From Methanothrix sp. (lineage in GTDB: Archaea; Halobacteriota; Methanosarcinia; Methanotrichales; Methanotrichaceae), in assembly GCA_025361645.1 (NCBI GenBank), contig JANYKI010000126.1, positions 1-64,000 on the forward strand: a stretch of 64,000 nt of DNA, in the 5' to 3' direction. Below are positions 47,743-59,235 of this stretch, in pieces. The notes below the pieces were generated by a model. The model was not told the DNA's origin and ran no database searches. It saw nothing but the letters and a program-made list of their open reading frames with translations. The first letter of the stretch is position 1. Each line of letters begins with the position of its first letter. Both the position numbers and the translations under genes were made by a program.

Positions 47743-49476
47743 TTGAGCGGGCGAGAGAATCTGTTAAAATTATCATCTACCGAGGCGAGGGTCATGGCGA
47801 AAGAGCCGCATCTTCCCGTAATTGAGGCCCGCGAGCTTCTAACCAGGATCGAGAATGGCGATCCGCTCATCTACGATCACGTGGCCATAGTCGGTGACAT
47901 AGACATCACCAGGCTGGATCTGCCTCTCATTCACTGTGAGCGCCCTGCTAAAGAGACGCAGACGGCAGTGGTCGTGGCCTCTAAGATTCAGATCAGGAAC
48001 TCTGAGTTTCAGGGAAACGTGAACTTCGCTCATGCCCTGTTGCGAGAAGCCCTGGATCTATGCGGCTGCACCTTTTTGCAGGAGGCGCGCTTTAAAGGTG
48101 CATCTTTCTCGGGTGGAGCAGGATTTGAATCCTGCAGCTTTAAGAGATATGCCACCTTCCGAGATGCAAATTTCTTTGGTTCAGCTCGATTCCAGGGGAC
48201 ACATTTTTCCGCCATAGCCAACTTCGGCAATGCCGTCTTCGATTGCCCGGCCCACTTCGGCTCGGCTCGCTTCAGCAAGCTGTGCACCAACTTTGGAGAG
48301 GCAAGCTTTCTGGATGAAGCCGACTTCACACAGGCCAAATTTGCCGGGACTGCCAACTTCCGGCAGACGTCTTTTGGAAGATCGGTCAGCTTCTGGAAGA
48401 CGATCTTTCTTGCCGATGCTAATTTTCAGGGTGCCAAATTCATGGGCTATGCCAGCTTTCAGAGCGCTGCACTATCCGGAAACGCCGATTTTCGCGGAGC
48501 GAACTTCAATGAAGAGCTCAATATGGAGTTTGCCTCCTTTCAAGGCAATGCCATTTTTTTAGGTTCATACCTGGCGAAAGAAGCTAACTTCTTTCGGGCC
48601 GAGTTCTTGGATGTCAACTTCACAGGATCTCATTTCCAGGGAAAGGCATCCTTCCAGGGATCTTGCTTTCAAGAGGATGCAATCTTCGAGCAGGCGGTCT
48701 TTGCAGGAGATGTCCAATTTTCGGATGTCTCTTTTTTAGAGGAAGCCGACTTTCGAAGCGTTCAGTTCTGCAAAGAAGCATTCTTCCGGGGGACAGAGTT
48801 TACAGGAACGGCAAATTTCTCAGGCTCAAATTTTCAAAAGAACCTGGATTTAGCAAATGCAAAAATCCAGGTCATGCGTCTCTTTGATGCGGTGTTTGCC
48901 GGGCAGATCGATCTGCATAACGCAAATTTCGCCCGCCTGGAGGTCAGATGGCCCACACTATGCCAACATCTGGCCTACGACGGCGCAGCATACCTTTCTT
49001 TGGCCAAGAATTTCAGAAACCAGGAGTGGTTCGAAGATGCAGACGACTGCTACTACCATTATCGGCGCATGAGTCAGTCCGGCAAGACCCTGGTCTTTCG
49101 GGAAAAAATGTTGATCAAGATCAACTGGTCCAAACTCCTGGACGCCGTGGCCTGGATCTCATGCGGCTACGGCGTACGGCCCAGGAATACAGTATTTTTG
49201 AGTTGCTTTCTGATCATACTCTTTGCTCTTCTCTTCTGGATGGGAGACGGCATTGTGGTGGAGCCGCTAAATGGTGCCGGCTCCAGCATCGCCCCCCAAG
49301 AATCTCTCAACTTCCTGGACAATATCTACTTCAGCGCCATGGTCTTCACAGCCAAGACGCAAGTAAAATGGTTCCCGGTAGGCGTCTTCCGTTATTTGGC
49401 TACAGTGGAGGCGGTTTTAGGCTGGCTGCTTTTGGCCCTCTTCCTGGTAACCTTAGGCAGAACCATGATCCGTTAA
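47743..49476 (+). CDS. Pentapeptide-repeat protein with C-terminal 2-TM ion-channel-like domain
   Basis: Tandem A(N/S)FxxA/GAxF repeats over ~350 aa; C-term FLSCFLIILFALLF...LNFLDNIYFSAMVFTAKTQVKWFPVGVFRYLATVEAVLGWLLLALFLVTLGRTMIR. Confidence 0.75.
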   Translation: MSGRENLLKLSSTEARVMAKEPHLPVIEARELLTRIENGDPLIYDHVAIVGDIDITRLDLPLIHCERPAKETQTAVVVASKIQIRNSEFQGNVNFAHALLREALDLCGCTFLQEARFKGASFSGGAGFESCSFKRYATFRDANFFGSARFQGTHFSAIANFGNAVFDCPAHFGSARFSKLCTNFGEASFLDEADFTQAKFAGTANFRQTSFGRSVSFWKTIFLADANFQGAKFMGYASFQSAALSGNADFRGANFNEELNMEFASFQGNAIFLGSYLAKEANFFRAEFLDVNFTGSHFQGKASFQGSCFQEDAIFEQAVFAGDVQFSDVSFLEEADFRSVQFCKEAFFRGTEFTGTANFSGSNFQKNLDLANAKIQVMRLFDAVFAGQIDLHNANFARLEVRWPTLCQHLAYDGAAYLSLAKNFRNQEWFEDADDCYYHYRRMSQSGKTLVFREKMLIKINWSKLLDAVAWISCGYGVRPRNTVFLSCFLIILFALLFWMGDGIVVEPLNGAGSSIAPQESLNFLDNIYFSAMVFTAKTQVKWFPVGVFRYLATVEAVLGWLLLALFLVTLGRTMIR

Positions 49477-49585
49477 CTGAAAGCCAAATAGAAAGATCCT
49501 TTATGAACTGGTCATTATTTTGCTCGTGTTTAATGCAATATGACCTTTTAGGAGCACGGCTGCGGCAGATCTCCTGTAAAACGAT

Positions 49586-49999
49586 TTACTCCTCGTAGAT
49601 ATACTTCAATATCAGATCCTTCTTATCTCCAATTAGCTCTTTTTCGCGGTCAAGGATCTCCTTTACCAAAGGAACAATAGGCATTTTACCATCCCAATTC
49701 CGTTTCAATATATCTACGGATCCAGCTTCCGTCATCACACGGTCAGCGACAAAAGCGCAGAGAAAGACATCGTCAATGTAACCGATAGGACCATATTTAT
49801 CCTCAGGGATGGCGTCTGAAGGGAGAATAAAGTATGCTATTGCGGCAATAATTAGTTGAGATGGCTGTTTGGGAAGATGGGAATCATCCAATAGCCGCAC
49901 CATCAGCCTGTAAAATGCCGGTGCCTCACAGACGATCTCACTGAACTTTCCTTCATAACCAGACACGGCTTCTTCCAGCATGCTATCAAATCTCTTCAT
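49586..49999 (-). CDS. DUF1232 (YkvA-like) protein
   Basis: LIIAAIAYFILPSDAIPEDKYGPIGYIDDVFLCAFV. Confidence 0.8.
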   Translation of the reverse strand: MKRFDSMLEEAVSGYEGKFSEIVCEAPAFYRLMVRLLDDSHLPKQPSQLIIAAIAYFILPSDAIPEDKYGPIGYIDDVFLCAFVADRVMTEAGSVDILKRNWDGKMPIVPLVKEILDREKELIGDKKDLILKYIYEE

Positions 50000-50247
50000 A
50001 GTCGTTATATCCTTTCATGGTTGGTGATATGCTTAAGCTGCGGCTTGATTTTCTTTAATCTCGAAGACAAGACTGGCGGACAGGGATATAAAGGCTAGTT
50101 TTGTAAAGGAATTCCCTTTCGCCTAACGAAAAATCCTTGCGTACAAATCACGGCAAACGTCGAGAAAAGTCCTTATACTGGTTCGTTAGAGCACCTTGAA
50201 GGAATATCGTATTAGAATAGCGTCATAGATCATCCCAGAGTGATAAG

Positions 50248-53200
50248 ATGCAGAAGGCAAGTTTGATTATTATCATAACGGCAGCGCTCCTTTTTGCAGG
50301 CGTTGCCAACGGGGCGGATTTTGGAAAAGAGCGTCCTATAGCCATCTTGGTAGGCTCAGAGCAGATGCAGCCTGCCATAGATGGGCATATCGTAGCCTGG
50401 GCAGATAACAGGAGTGGAAACCTCGACATATTCATGAACGACCTGGAGACCGGCCTGGAGAAATGGGTTTGCATTAATCCTTTCTTCCAGATCAACCCTG
50501 CTGTATCCGGCGAGCGCATCGTCTGGCAGGACATGCGTGCCGGCAACGCGGATATCTACATGTACGATGTCGTCAATCGCACGGAGTCTGCTGTTACCAC
50601 CGCGCCCGGAAATCAGACCCAACCTGACATCAGCGGTGACCGTGTCGTCTGGTCAGATGATCGCGAAGGCGTATATAAGATACATCTCTATGATCTGAGC
50701 ACCAAGAAGGAGTTGACCCTTCCTTCAGATAAGGGTGAGCAGATCGAGCCCAAGGTCAATGGAGATAAAGTAGTCTGGATGGATAAGCGCTCTGGCGACT
50801 TTGATGTTTACCTGTACGATATTGCCAGCGGCAAAGAATCGCCCATATCCACAGGGCCAAATGATCAGTCATTTCCTTCTGTTTATGGGAACGTCGTAGC
50901 TTGGGCGGATAATCGTACGGGTGAGTCCGATATAGCATTTATGGATCTGGCAACTCAAAAGACGACCACGCTCACAAAACCTGGTATGCAGACCGATCCC
51001 AGAGTTTTTGGCAACTTTATTGCCTACCTTAATAACCGCACGGACATTAATCTCTATGATATCAAGACCGGCGCAGATTTCCCCTTGTCACCGGGAACCA
51101 TAAAGATGGAGCCTGCCGTTGGCGATCGTGGCGTAGTCTGGACGGAGTTTCGACAAGGTCCGAATGATCCGGATATCCGGATGTACGACTTCAAGATTTT
51201 AGCCGATGTATCCATAACTAGCGGGCCTTTCAACCATACCAATCCCTCCATCTCCGGGGACAACATCGTCTGGACGGATAACCGGAATGGATACTTCAAC
51301 GTTTATCTGTTCAACATCACAACTAACAAGGAACAAAACATTACCAATAGCGATTTTGACCACAGCAGTCCTGACACAAGCGGCGAAAATGTGATCTGGA
51401 CGGACAAGAGTCAAGGAAACCTCAACATCTTCCTTTATAACCTTAAGATGAAGAAGACCACAAAGGTGACCAATGGTTCATCCGACAACCGCTACGCAAT
51501 GATCGACGGAAATAATATCATCTGGATCGATAAACGCTCCGGCAGCGAGGAGATTTATCTCTACGACATCGCTAAAGGAAAGGAGAAGCAAATCACTACC
51601 GTAAAGTCTCTGAAACTTTCGCCGGTCATAAACGGAGACAACATCGTGTGGATCGATTCCCGTAGTGGTGAGGATAAATGGGATGTTTATCTCTACAACC
51701 TGACATCGGAAGAGGAGACCGCCATCTGTACTGATCCTAATAGGCAGGCTCAACCCTGGATCTGGGGCAATATCGTGGTCTGGGCCGACGGCAGAAATAA
51801 GAATTGGGACATTTACACCTACGACCTAGCCACAAAAAGAGAACGGGCCGTGACAATCAACCCCGCCAACCAGGGTTATCCGACGGTATACAAAAATTAT
51901 GTAGCCTGGCTGGATGTTAGAGGAGGTGATTCGGATATCTATCTCTATGATATGGATAAGAGTGTGGAAATACCGGTTGCCACACTTCCTATGCAGCAGA
52001 CGCCCAATGACGGCAAGGGCGATCCGTATCAGGTAAAGCCATACCTCTCTTCCAAGATCATATCCGACAACAAGATTGTATGGATGGATAACAGCAATGG
52101 CTTCTCTCAGATCAAGATGAGGTACATCAACTCCGATCCGCTGCTGCTGCTCGCTACCGATTTTCCCAGCACCAACGGCAGCCTCCTTGTATGGAGCGAC
52201 AATCGGAGGGGCAACTGGAATATCTTTGGCTTTGATTTCTTCACGCGGGCGGAAAAGCCCATCTCCCAGGGAGATTGGGATCAGCTCTATCCCAAAGCCT
52301 CAGGCGACAAAGTGGTCTGGACGGATTATAGAAATAAGGACGCAGACATCTATATGAAGAATATGACCACCGGCATCGAATCGATCATAGTGACGGGAAA
52401 AGGAGATCAGACCTGGCCTTCCATCTCTGGAGACAAGGTCGTCTGGATGGACAATTCCAGCGGCAACTGGGACGTTTACATGCAAGATCTGGTGAAAGGC
52501 GAGAGCGTTGCCGTCTACAAGGGAAATGGCCAGCAGATGTATCCTATCATCAGCGGCAATCTGGTGGTCTGGCAGGACAACCGAAACGGCGACTTTGATG
52601 TCTATGTCAAAGACCTAATGACCGGAAATGAGACCCGCCTTACGAAAGAAGGAGACCAGCTCTATCCCGACATATCTGGAAACACCATTGCCTGGGAGGA
52701 TGCCAAGAGCAAAGATATCGCCTATTACTTCTGGGACAAAAAGTGGGGCAAGACCTATCCGCGACCAGGAGAGCAGACAAATGCCGTGGTATCAGGCAAG
52801 TACATAGCTTATGTTGACGGCGCTGGTACAAACACATCCATTCGCAAGCTGGACCTCTCCAACTGGAAAGATGAGCTGGTCCAGGCAGGACCGGGCCAGG
52901 TCAAGCCCAGCATGGACGAGAAACTGGTCTGGCTCAACACCCATAACGGCAGGCCGAGGACTGTGCCCGTGACCGCGGGTCAGACGAGCATCATATGCAA
53001 AGCACCCGGGGACCAGAGCCATCCTGTAGTGGGCGGCAATGACCAGGTAGGATACTATGTGGCCTGGATGGATAACCGCACCGGAAATCCGGACATTTAC
53101 GTCTACAGCCTGGCTCAGGAGATCGAGCTTCCCATCGCAGCAGGCCCGTATGAAGATATGTATCCGGATATCTATGGAAGCATCATCGCCTGGATGTCCC

Positions 53201-53892
53201 GCAATCCCTTGAACCAGTATAAAATCGAGGACTACTGGTCTGTACGAACCTTTGACATATCCATAGTCAACTCCACGGAGCTAGTCTATGGTCTGGAGAA
53301 TGCTACACCCATTTCCCTTAGTGCAGACTACCTGACATACCTACGAAAGAATTACTTCGGCTGGATGGTCTATGTGAGACCGCTCTATGAGAAAGAAGTC
53401 ACCCCCGACTATCCGCCCAATGGCATCAATCCGCGGGCGGGAGGAGACTATGTTGTCTATCAGGACAATAAGTTGGGCAGCTGGGATATATGGATGTGGA
53501 CGCAGGGGAAGAGTCCTGTGGCACTGGCAAACGATGCCAGCGACCAGACGAATCCGGCTACGGACGGACATACAGTTGTCTGGCAGGACAATCGTAACGG
53601 CAATTGGGATATCTATGCCTACGACATGAACACCAGCAAGGAGATACAGATAACCAAGGGTCTGGCGGATGAGACAAATCCGGATGTCGAAAACGGTGTC
53701 ATTGTCTGGCAGGATAATAGAAATGGCAACTGGGACATTTATGCCTATGACATGAACGTCAAGAAGGAGAAAGTTATTTGTGCGGGCCCTGGGAACCAGA
53801 CTGAGCCACGCATAAGAACAGGCAGGATCGTCTGGACCGATGATCGCAGTGGGGACAAAGATATCTATCTTTACGAAAACTATATGCCGTAA
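50248..53892 (+). CDS. Secreted TolB-like beta-propeller repeat protein, 1214 aa
   Basis: Signal peptide; more than 20 ~45-aa repeats of form (V/I)VWxDxRxGxxDIYxYDL; no obvious C-terminal anchor. Confidence 0.85.
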   Translation: MQKASLIIIITAALLFAGVANGADFGKERPIAILVGSEQMQPAIDGHIVAWADNRSGNLDIFMNDLETGLEKWVCINPFFQINPAVSGERIVWQDMRAGNADIYMYDVVNRTESAVTTAPGNQTQPDISGDRVVWSDDREGVYKIHLYDLSTKKELTLPSDKGEQIEPKVNGDKVVWMDKRSGDFDVYLYDIASGKESPISTGPNDQSFPSVYGNVVAWADNRTGESDIAFMDLATQKTTTLTKPGMQTDPRVFGNFIAYLNNRTDINLYDIKTGADFPLSPGTIKMEPAVGDRGVVWTEFRQGPNDPDIRMYDFKILADVSITSGPFNHTNPSISGDNIVWTDNRNGYFNVYLFNITTNKEQNITNSDFDHSSPDTSGENVIWTDKSQGNLNIFLYNLKMKKTTKVTNGSSDNRYAMIDGNNIIWIDKRSGSEEIYLYDIAKGKEKQITTVKSLKLSPVINGDNIVWIDSRSGEDKWDVYLYNLTSEEETAICTDPNRQAQPWIWGNIVVWADGRNKNWDIYTYDLATKRERAVTINPANQGYPTVYKNYVAWLDVRGGDSDIYLYDMDKSVEIPVATLPMQQTPNDGKGDPYQVKPYLSSKIISDNKIVWMDNSNGFSQIKMRYINSDPLLLLATDFPSTNGSLLVWSDNRRGNWNIFGFDFFTRAEKPISQGDWDQLYPKASGDKVVWTDYRNKDADIYMKNMTTGIESIIVTGKGDQTWPSISGDKVVWMDNSSGNWDVYMQDLVKGESVAVYKGNGQQMYPIISGNLVVWQDNRNGDFDVYVKDLMTGNETRLTKEGDQLYPDISGNTIAWEDAKSKDIAYYFWDKKWGKTYPRPGEQTNAVVSGKYIAYVDGAGTNTSIRKLDLSNWKDELVQAGPGQVKPSMDEKLVWLNTHNGRPRTVPVTAGQTSIICKAPGDQSHPVVGGNDQVGYYVAWMDNRTGNPDIYVYSLAQEIELPIAAGPYEDMYPDIYGSIIAWMSRNPLNQYKIEDYWSVRTFDISIVNSTELVYGLENATPISLSADYLTYLRKNYFGWMVYVRPLYEKEVTPDYPPNGINPRAGGDYVVYQDNKLGSWDIWMWTQGKSPVALANDASDQTNPATDGHTVVWQDNRNGNWDIYAYDMNTSKEIQITKGLADETNPDVENGVIVWQDNRNGNWDIYAYDMNVKKEKVICAGPGNQTEPRIRTGRIVWTDDRSGDKDIYLYENYMP

Positions 53893-53980
53893 GAGGTAAA
53901 GGGGCAGGCCGCCTGCCTGCCCAAAAGTTTATTTATACTCACTGCATTAGCCTGGCACTTAAGAACATTTGGGGCAATTC

Positions 53981-54874
53981 ATGGAGCTGGAAAATCTTCG
54001 ATTTGGTACGGAACTGCTCAAGCGCGGTTTCGCAAAGATGCAGAAGGGCGGCGTCATCATGGACGTCACAACCCCCGAGCAGGCCGTTATCGCGGAAGAG
54101 GCGGGCGCTGTGGCCGTAATGGCCTTGCATGCCGTGCCTGCCGATATCCGAAAGATGGGTGGCGTAGCCAGAATGGCCCACCCAGAAATCATCGAGGCCA
54201 TCATCGAGGCGGTGACCATTCCCGTCATGGCCAAGGCCAGGATCGGCCACTTTGTGGAGGCCCAGATTTTAGAAGCACTGGGTGTGGATATGGTGGACGA
54301 ATCCGAGGTGCTCACCCCAGCGGATGAATTTCATATTGAGAAGACCAAATTCACCATTCCCTTCGTCTGCGGCGCTCGAAATCTGGGCGAAGCCTGCCGG
54401 CGCATCAAGGAAGGCGCGGCCATGATCCGGACCAAAGGCGAAGCTGGGACGGGAGACGTGAGCCAGGCAGTTTTGCACATGAGGATGATCCATGGCCAGA
54501 TCAGGAGCCTGAAGGGCATGGACGATCTGCAACTGATGAAGGTGGCACGGGAGATTGAGGCGGACCTGGATCTGGTCAGAGAGTGTGCCAGCATGCAGCG
54601 CCTGCCTGTGGTCAACTTTGCCGCGGGCGGCGTGGCCACACCGGCGGATGCCGCATTGATGATGCAGCTTGGAGCGGATGGGGTCTTCGTGGGCTCAGGC
54701 ATATTCAAGTCCGAAAATCCGCAGGCCATGGCGGGGGCCATCGTTGAAGCGGTGCACCATTACGATGATGCGGCACTTTTGGCCCGGGTATCCAAGGGTC
54801 TAGGCGCGGCCATGAAAGGAATGGATGCATCTACGATTCCCGAAGCGGAAGCTTTGCAGAATAGGGGCTGGTAA
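53981..54874 (+). CDS. pdxS: Pyridoxal 5'-phosphate synthase lyase subunit
   Basis: [72 protein letters not shown]. Confidence 0.96.
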   Translation: MELENLRFGTELLKRGFAKMQKGGVIMDVTTPEQAVIAEEAGAVAVMALHAVPADIRKMGGVARMAHPEIIEAIIEAVTIPVMAKARIGHFVEAQILEALGVDMVDESEVLTPADEFHIEKTKFTIPFVCGARNLGEACRRIKEGAAMIRTKGEAGTGDVSQAVLHMRMIHGQIRSLKGMDDLQLMKVAREIEADLDLVRECASMQRLPVVNFAAGGVATPADAALMMQLGADGVFVGSGIFKSENPQAMAGAIVEAVHHYDDAALLARVSKGLGAAMKGMDASTIPEAEALQNRGW

Positions 54875-55456
54875 GTGGCAAGGATTGGCGTACTAGCTTT
54901 GCAGGGAGACGTATCGGAGCATGTCCGGGCCCTGGAGAGGGCAGGGCAGGAAAAAGTCCAGGTAGTGGAGATCAGAAAGAGCGGCCAGATGGAAGCGTGC
55001 GGGGCGTTGGTGCTGCCGGGCGGAGAGAGCACAACCATTCGTCGCCAGTTAGAAAGCTTTGGTCTCACACAGGAGCTGAAGGCAGCGGCCTTAGGCGGCA
55101 AGCCCATCCTGGCCACCTGTGCCGGCCTGGTGCTGGTCTCCCAGGAGGTAGAGGGTGACAGCAAGGTTAGGCCTTTGGGCCTCATGGACATCAAGATCAG
55201 CCGCAATGCCTTCGGGCCGCAGAGGGAGTCCTTTGAGGCAGACCTGCAAATAAAAGGGCTGGACCAGCCTTACCATGCCGTTTTCATCCGCGCCCCGGCC
55301 ATAGCCCAGGTGGGCGACGGCGTAGAGGTGCTGGCGTGCGTAGGGGGTGCGGTGGTGGCGGCGCGCCAGAAGAATCTGCTGGCTTTAGCCTTTCATCCTG
55401 AACTGACGAAAGACCCAAGGATTCATCAAATATTCCTGAAGATGCTGGAGGCATGA
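54875..55456 (+). CDS. pdxT: Pyridoxal 5'-phosphate synthase glutaminase subunit
   Basis: IGVLALQGDVSEHVRAL, LPGGESTTI, ATCAGLVLVS, FHPEL. Confidence 0.95.
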   Translation: MARIGVLALQGDVSEHVRALERAGQEKVQVVEIRKSGQMEACGALVLPGGESTTIRRQLESFGLTQELKAAALGGKPILATCAGLVLVSQEVEGDSKVRPLGLMDIKISRNAFGPQRESFEADLQIKGLDQPYHAVFIRAPAIAQVGDGVEVLACVGGAVVAARQKNLLALAFHPELTKDPRIHQIFLKMLEA

Positions 55457-55457
55457 T

Positions 55458-55814
55458 ATGTTCTCGGAGAATGATTTGGTTGCCAGAAGCAAAGAGGATA
55501 TGACCCGTGAGATCGAGGAGCTGCTGGCCGATGCCAAGCGCCTGAAAGAGGAGCACGATGCTGCCTTACAAAAAGAGATGGAGCTTCGGGCCAAGTCGTT
55601 GGAGACCAGGGCGGCAGACGCCGCAGAGGCGGAGAGGCTCTGGCAAGAGGCGGAAGAGCTGCGGGACGGTGCCAAAGAGATGCTGCGCATTTCTATGGAA
55701 AATAGGCTGCGGGCAGCCGAGGTGCAGCACCGCATCGATATCCACGATCAGATCGAGTCCATAGACAATAGCGATGAGGTCTGGAGGAAGGCGGCAGGGG
55801 CGGGACGGAGCTAA
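55458..55814 (+). CDS. Coiled-coil hypothetical protein
   Basis: 118-aa Glu/Ala/Lys-rich helix; starts 1 nt after pdxT stop. Confidence 0.5.
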   Translation: MFSENDLVARSKEDMTREIEELLADAKRLKEEHDAALQKEMELRAKSLETRAADAAEAERLWQEAEELRDGAKEMLRISMENRLRAAEVQHRIDIHDQIESIDNSDEVWRKAAGAGRS

Positions 55815-55893
55815 TCCTCAATCTGGATGTGCCTGACGCAATAATAGTCACGTTGGGGGCAGTAGCAGATAAGGTCGTAGGTAGGACTGCTAT

Positions 55894-56073
55894 TCAAAAT
55901 TGATATATTTTGAAACTATCCAAGAACTCGCAGCACTTGTCCGGAATGGTCAGCTCAACAAGACCCGCAGCCAACGCGGGCTCAAGATAGCGCTCTACCC
56001 ACATGCTTCCGATCTTTGAGGCCAAGTCCCTTTCGTATTGCTCAAAGCACCGCACGAATCCAATGGGCGGCAT
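55894..56073 (-). pseudogene. C-terminal remnant of RecG-like/AlbA_2-type ATP-binding or Fic-like protein
   Basis: 59-aa ORF read by eye: ...MWVERYLEPALAAGLVELTIPDKCCEFLDSFKIYQF; matches recalled 'YLEPALEAGLIE(M/R)TIPDKP' tail. Confidence 0.4.
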
Positions 56074-56204
56074 TGAGGATCATCTGATTGGATAGAAATA
56101 TAAACACACACAAAACTATATACTGTAGCTCTTCGAATGCAATATGAAGACAACAATAACTCTTGAAAGTTCGATATTACAGCATTCAGAATCACGACCG
56201 TTGG

Positions 56205-59200
56205 ATGACAATGGCTGAAAAAATGACGCACTTGCAGAAATCCGAGAAAATGGCCAAGCGCCGGTCGCCAGAAAAGAGGCTTCCGACCGCTTCGACGAAT
56301 ACACCGCCGGAAAAAGCAACGTTTGTACGATCGGACCCGGCCCCGCTCCTGCTGGAGAAGGGCTTTCCAGTCGTCGGCATCGGCGCTTCCGCCGGGGGGC
56401 TGGCAGCCTTCGAGGCCTTCTTTTCCGGCATGCCTGCCGACATCGATCCCGGCATGGCCTTTGTCCTGGTGCAGCACCTGGCCCCGGACCACAAGAGCAT
56501 CCTCACCGACCTCATACGGCGCTACACCCGCATGCAGGTCTTCGAGGTCGAGGACGGAATGACTGTCCAGCAAAACTGCGCCTACATCATTCCGCCCAAT
56601 CGCGACATGGCCTCTGAACGGCGCCTTGCAACTGATGGAACCGGTTGCACCGCGCGGCCAGCGCCTGCCCATTGACTTCTTCTTCCGGTCCCTGGCCCAG
56701 GACCAGCACGAACGGGCCATCGGCATTGTGCTTTCGGGCACCGGCAGCGACGGAACCCTGGGAGTAAGGGCCATTAAAGGCGAAGGGGGCATGGTCATGG
56801 CCCAAAACCCAGAATCCACCGAGTACGACGGCATGCCGAGAAGCGCCATCGCCACCGGCCTGGTGGACTACGAGCTGCCGGCGGCCGATATGCCTGCCCA
56901 GCTCATGGCCTATGCGGCCCATGTCTTTGGCAAGACGCCAGGGGCCGCTGCCGCCCCGTTGCCCAAGGCCGAGAACGCATTTAAGAAGATCTTCATTTTG
57001 CTACGCGCAAAGACGGGTCACGACTTTTCCCAGTACAAGCCGAGCACCATCCACCGCCGCATCGAACGGCGCATGGCCGTCCACCAGATCGAAACAATGG
57101 ACGGATACGTCAAATATCTGCAGCAGACGCCGGCCGAAGTGGAAGCCCTCTTTCGCGACCTGTTGATTGGCGTGACCAGTTTCTTTCGCGATCCGGAGGC
57201 TTTCAAGGCGCTAGAGGATCAAGTCATCCCCAAGCTCTTTGCCGGCAAGCGCGCCGACACCGTGATCCGCGTCTGGTCGACGGGCTGCTCCACCGGTGAG
57301 GAAGCCTATTCCCTGGCTATCCTGCTCGCCGAACGAGCGGGGGCAATGAAGCAGAGTTTCAAGGTGCAGGTCTTTGCCACAGACATTGACAGCCTGGCCA
57401 TTACCACAGCCCGTGCCGGCCTCTATCCGGCCAGCATCGCCGCCGATATCTCACCGGAGCGTCTGGCACGCTTCTTTGCTGCGGAGCCAGACGGCAAAGC
57501 CTACCGCATCCACAAAGGCATCCGCGACATGCTGGTCTTTTCCGAGCAAGATTTGATAAAAGACCCGCCCTTCTCCAAGCTCGACCTGATCAGTTGCAGA
57601 AACCTCCTGATCTATATGGGCGGGGACCTGCAAAAGAAGCTCATCCCCCTCTTCCACTATGCTCTGAACCCGGAAGGTTTTCTCTTCCTGGGAAGCTCGG
57701 AGAGCGTGGGAGATTTTGGCAATCTTTTTGTCGTGCTGGACAGAAAGTTGAAACTGTATCAAAACAGGAAGGATATTCAAGGTGCACAGCGCCCAATCTT
57801 GGGCAGGTTTATGCCGCCCATGACGGCCATAGACGTGGCTCTCCCACGGTCGGCCGCAAAGACGGCCGGCGCCGGGAAACTTTCCTTGCGTGATTTGACC
57901 GAAAAAACGCTGCTACAGCAGGTCGCCCCGGCAGCCGCACTCGTCAACGAAAAGGGCGATATCCTCTACCTGCACGGCCGCACCGGTCTGTTCCTGGAGC
58001 CAACCCCAGGTGAGGCAGGAATCAACAACATCCTCAGAATGGCCCGCGAAGGACTACAGAGGGTTTTGACCACAGCCCTACATAAAGCCGCGTCGAGAAA
58101 AGAGATCGTACACCATTCGGGCCTGCGCGTTAAAACCAACGGCGACATGACTACGGTCAACCTGACCATTCGTCCCGTGGCGGCAGGCCCCGCCGCGACA
58201 CCTGAGTCGCCAATGTACCTGGTCATCCTGGAGGAAGCGATGCCCATCGACCCCAAACAGGCGCAGCAGGCCGCAGCGAGTGGGAACGGCCCCCATACGG
58301 ACGTCGACCTGCGCATCGCGACGCTCAAGCAGGAATTGCGGGCCAAGGAAGAGTACCTGCAGACCACCAATGAGGAAATGGAGACCTCCAAGGAGGAGCT
58401 GCAGTCAGTCAATGAGGAACTGGCCACGGTCAACGCCGAACTGCAAACCAAGGTGGCCGATCTGTCGCAAGCCAACAACGACATGAACAACCTGCTGGCC
58501 GGCACGGGCATCGGCACCATCTTTGTGGACCATCAGCTGAACATCATGCGTTTCACCCCCGCCACCACCCGCATCATGAACCTGATCACGAGCGACAAGG
58601 GGCGACCTGTGGGCCACATCGTCTCCAATCTGAAGGGCTATGATCGCCTGTTGAAGGACATCCTGGAAGTTCTGAACACCCTTATTCCCAAAGAGCTGGA
58701 AGTTCAGATCCTGACGGGCGCGTGGTACACGATGCACATCATGCCCTACCGCACGCTCGACAACGTGATCGAGGGCGCAGTGATCACCTTTGTGGACATC
58801 ACCGAGCGCAAAAAGATACAAGAGAAGTTTGAGAAAGCCAATGAGCTGCTCCGTCTGGCGGTGGTGGTACGCGATGCACACGATGCCATCACCGTGCAGG
58901 ACCTGGATGGCCGCATCATCGCCTGGAACCCGGGAGCCATGAGGATGTATGGTTGGAGTGAAGCTGAGGCGCTGGTGATGAACGTTCGCGATCGGCTCCC
59001 TGAGGGACTGCGAGAGAAAGAGTTGGCCAAGATGCATCAGCTAAGCCTGTCAGAAATTATGCAACCTTACCGCACCCAGCGAATCACCAAAGATGGTACG
59101 ATCGTGGAGATCTGGATGACTGCCACCGCCCTGGTGAATGAGGCGGGACTGATGTATGCAATTGCGACAACGGAACGGGTGACTGAATTCGGGATTGATA

Positions 59201-59235
59201 GAGTGAAGAGGGCCCACAATGAACCGCACGGATGA
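56205..59235 (+). pseudogene. CheB-CheR-PAS fusion protein, frameshifted near 56613
   Basis: CheB part (GIGASAGGLAAFEAFF, LVQHLAPDHKS) in ORF 56163..56675; continues as ALNGALQLMEPVAPRGQRLPIDFFFRSLA in ORF 56626..59235, which has CheR (FFRDPEAF, STGCSTGEEAYSLAIL) and PAS. Confidence 0.75.
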
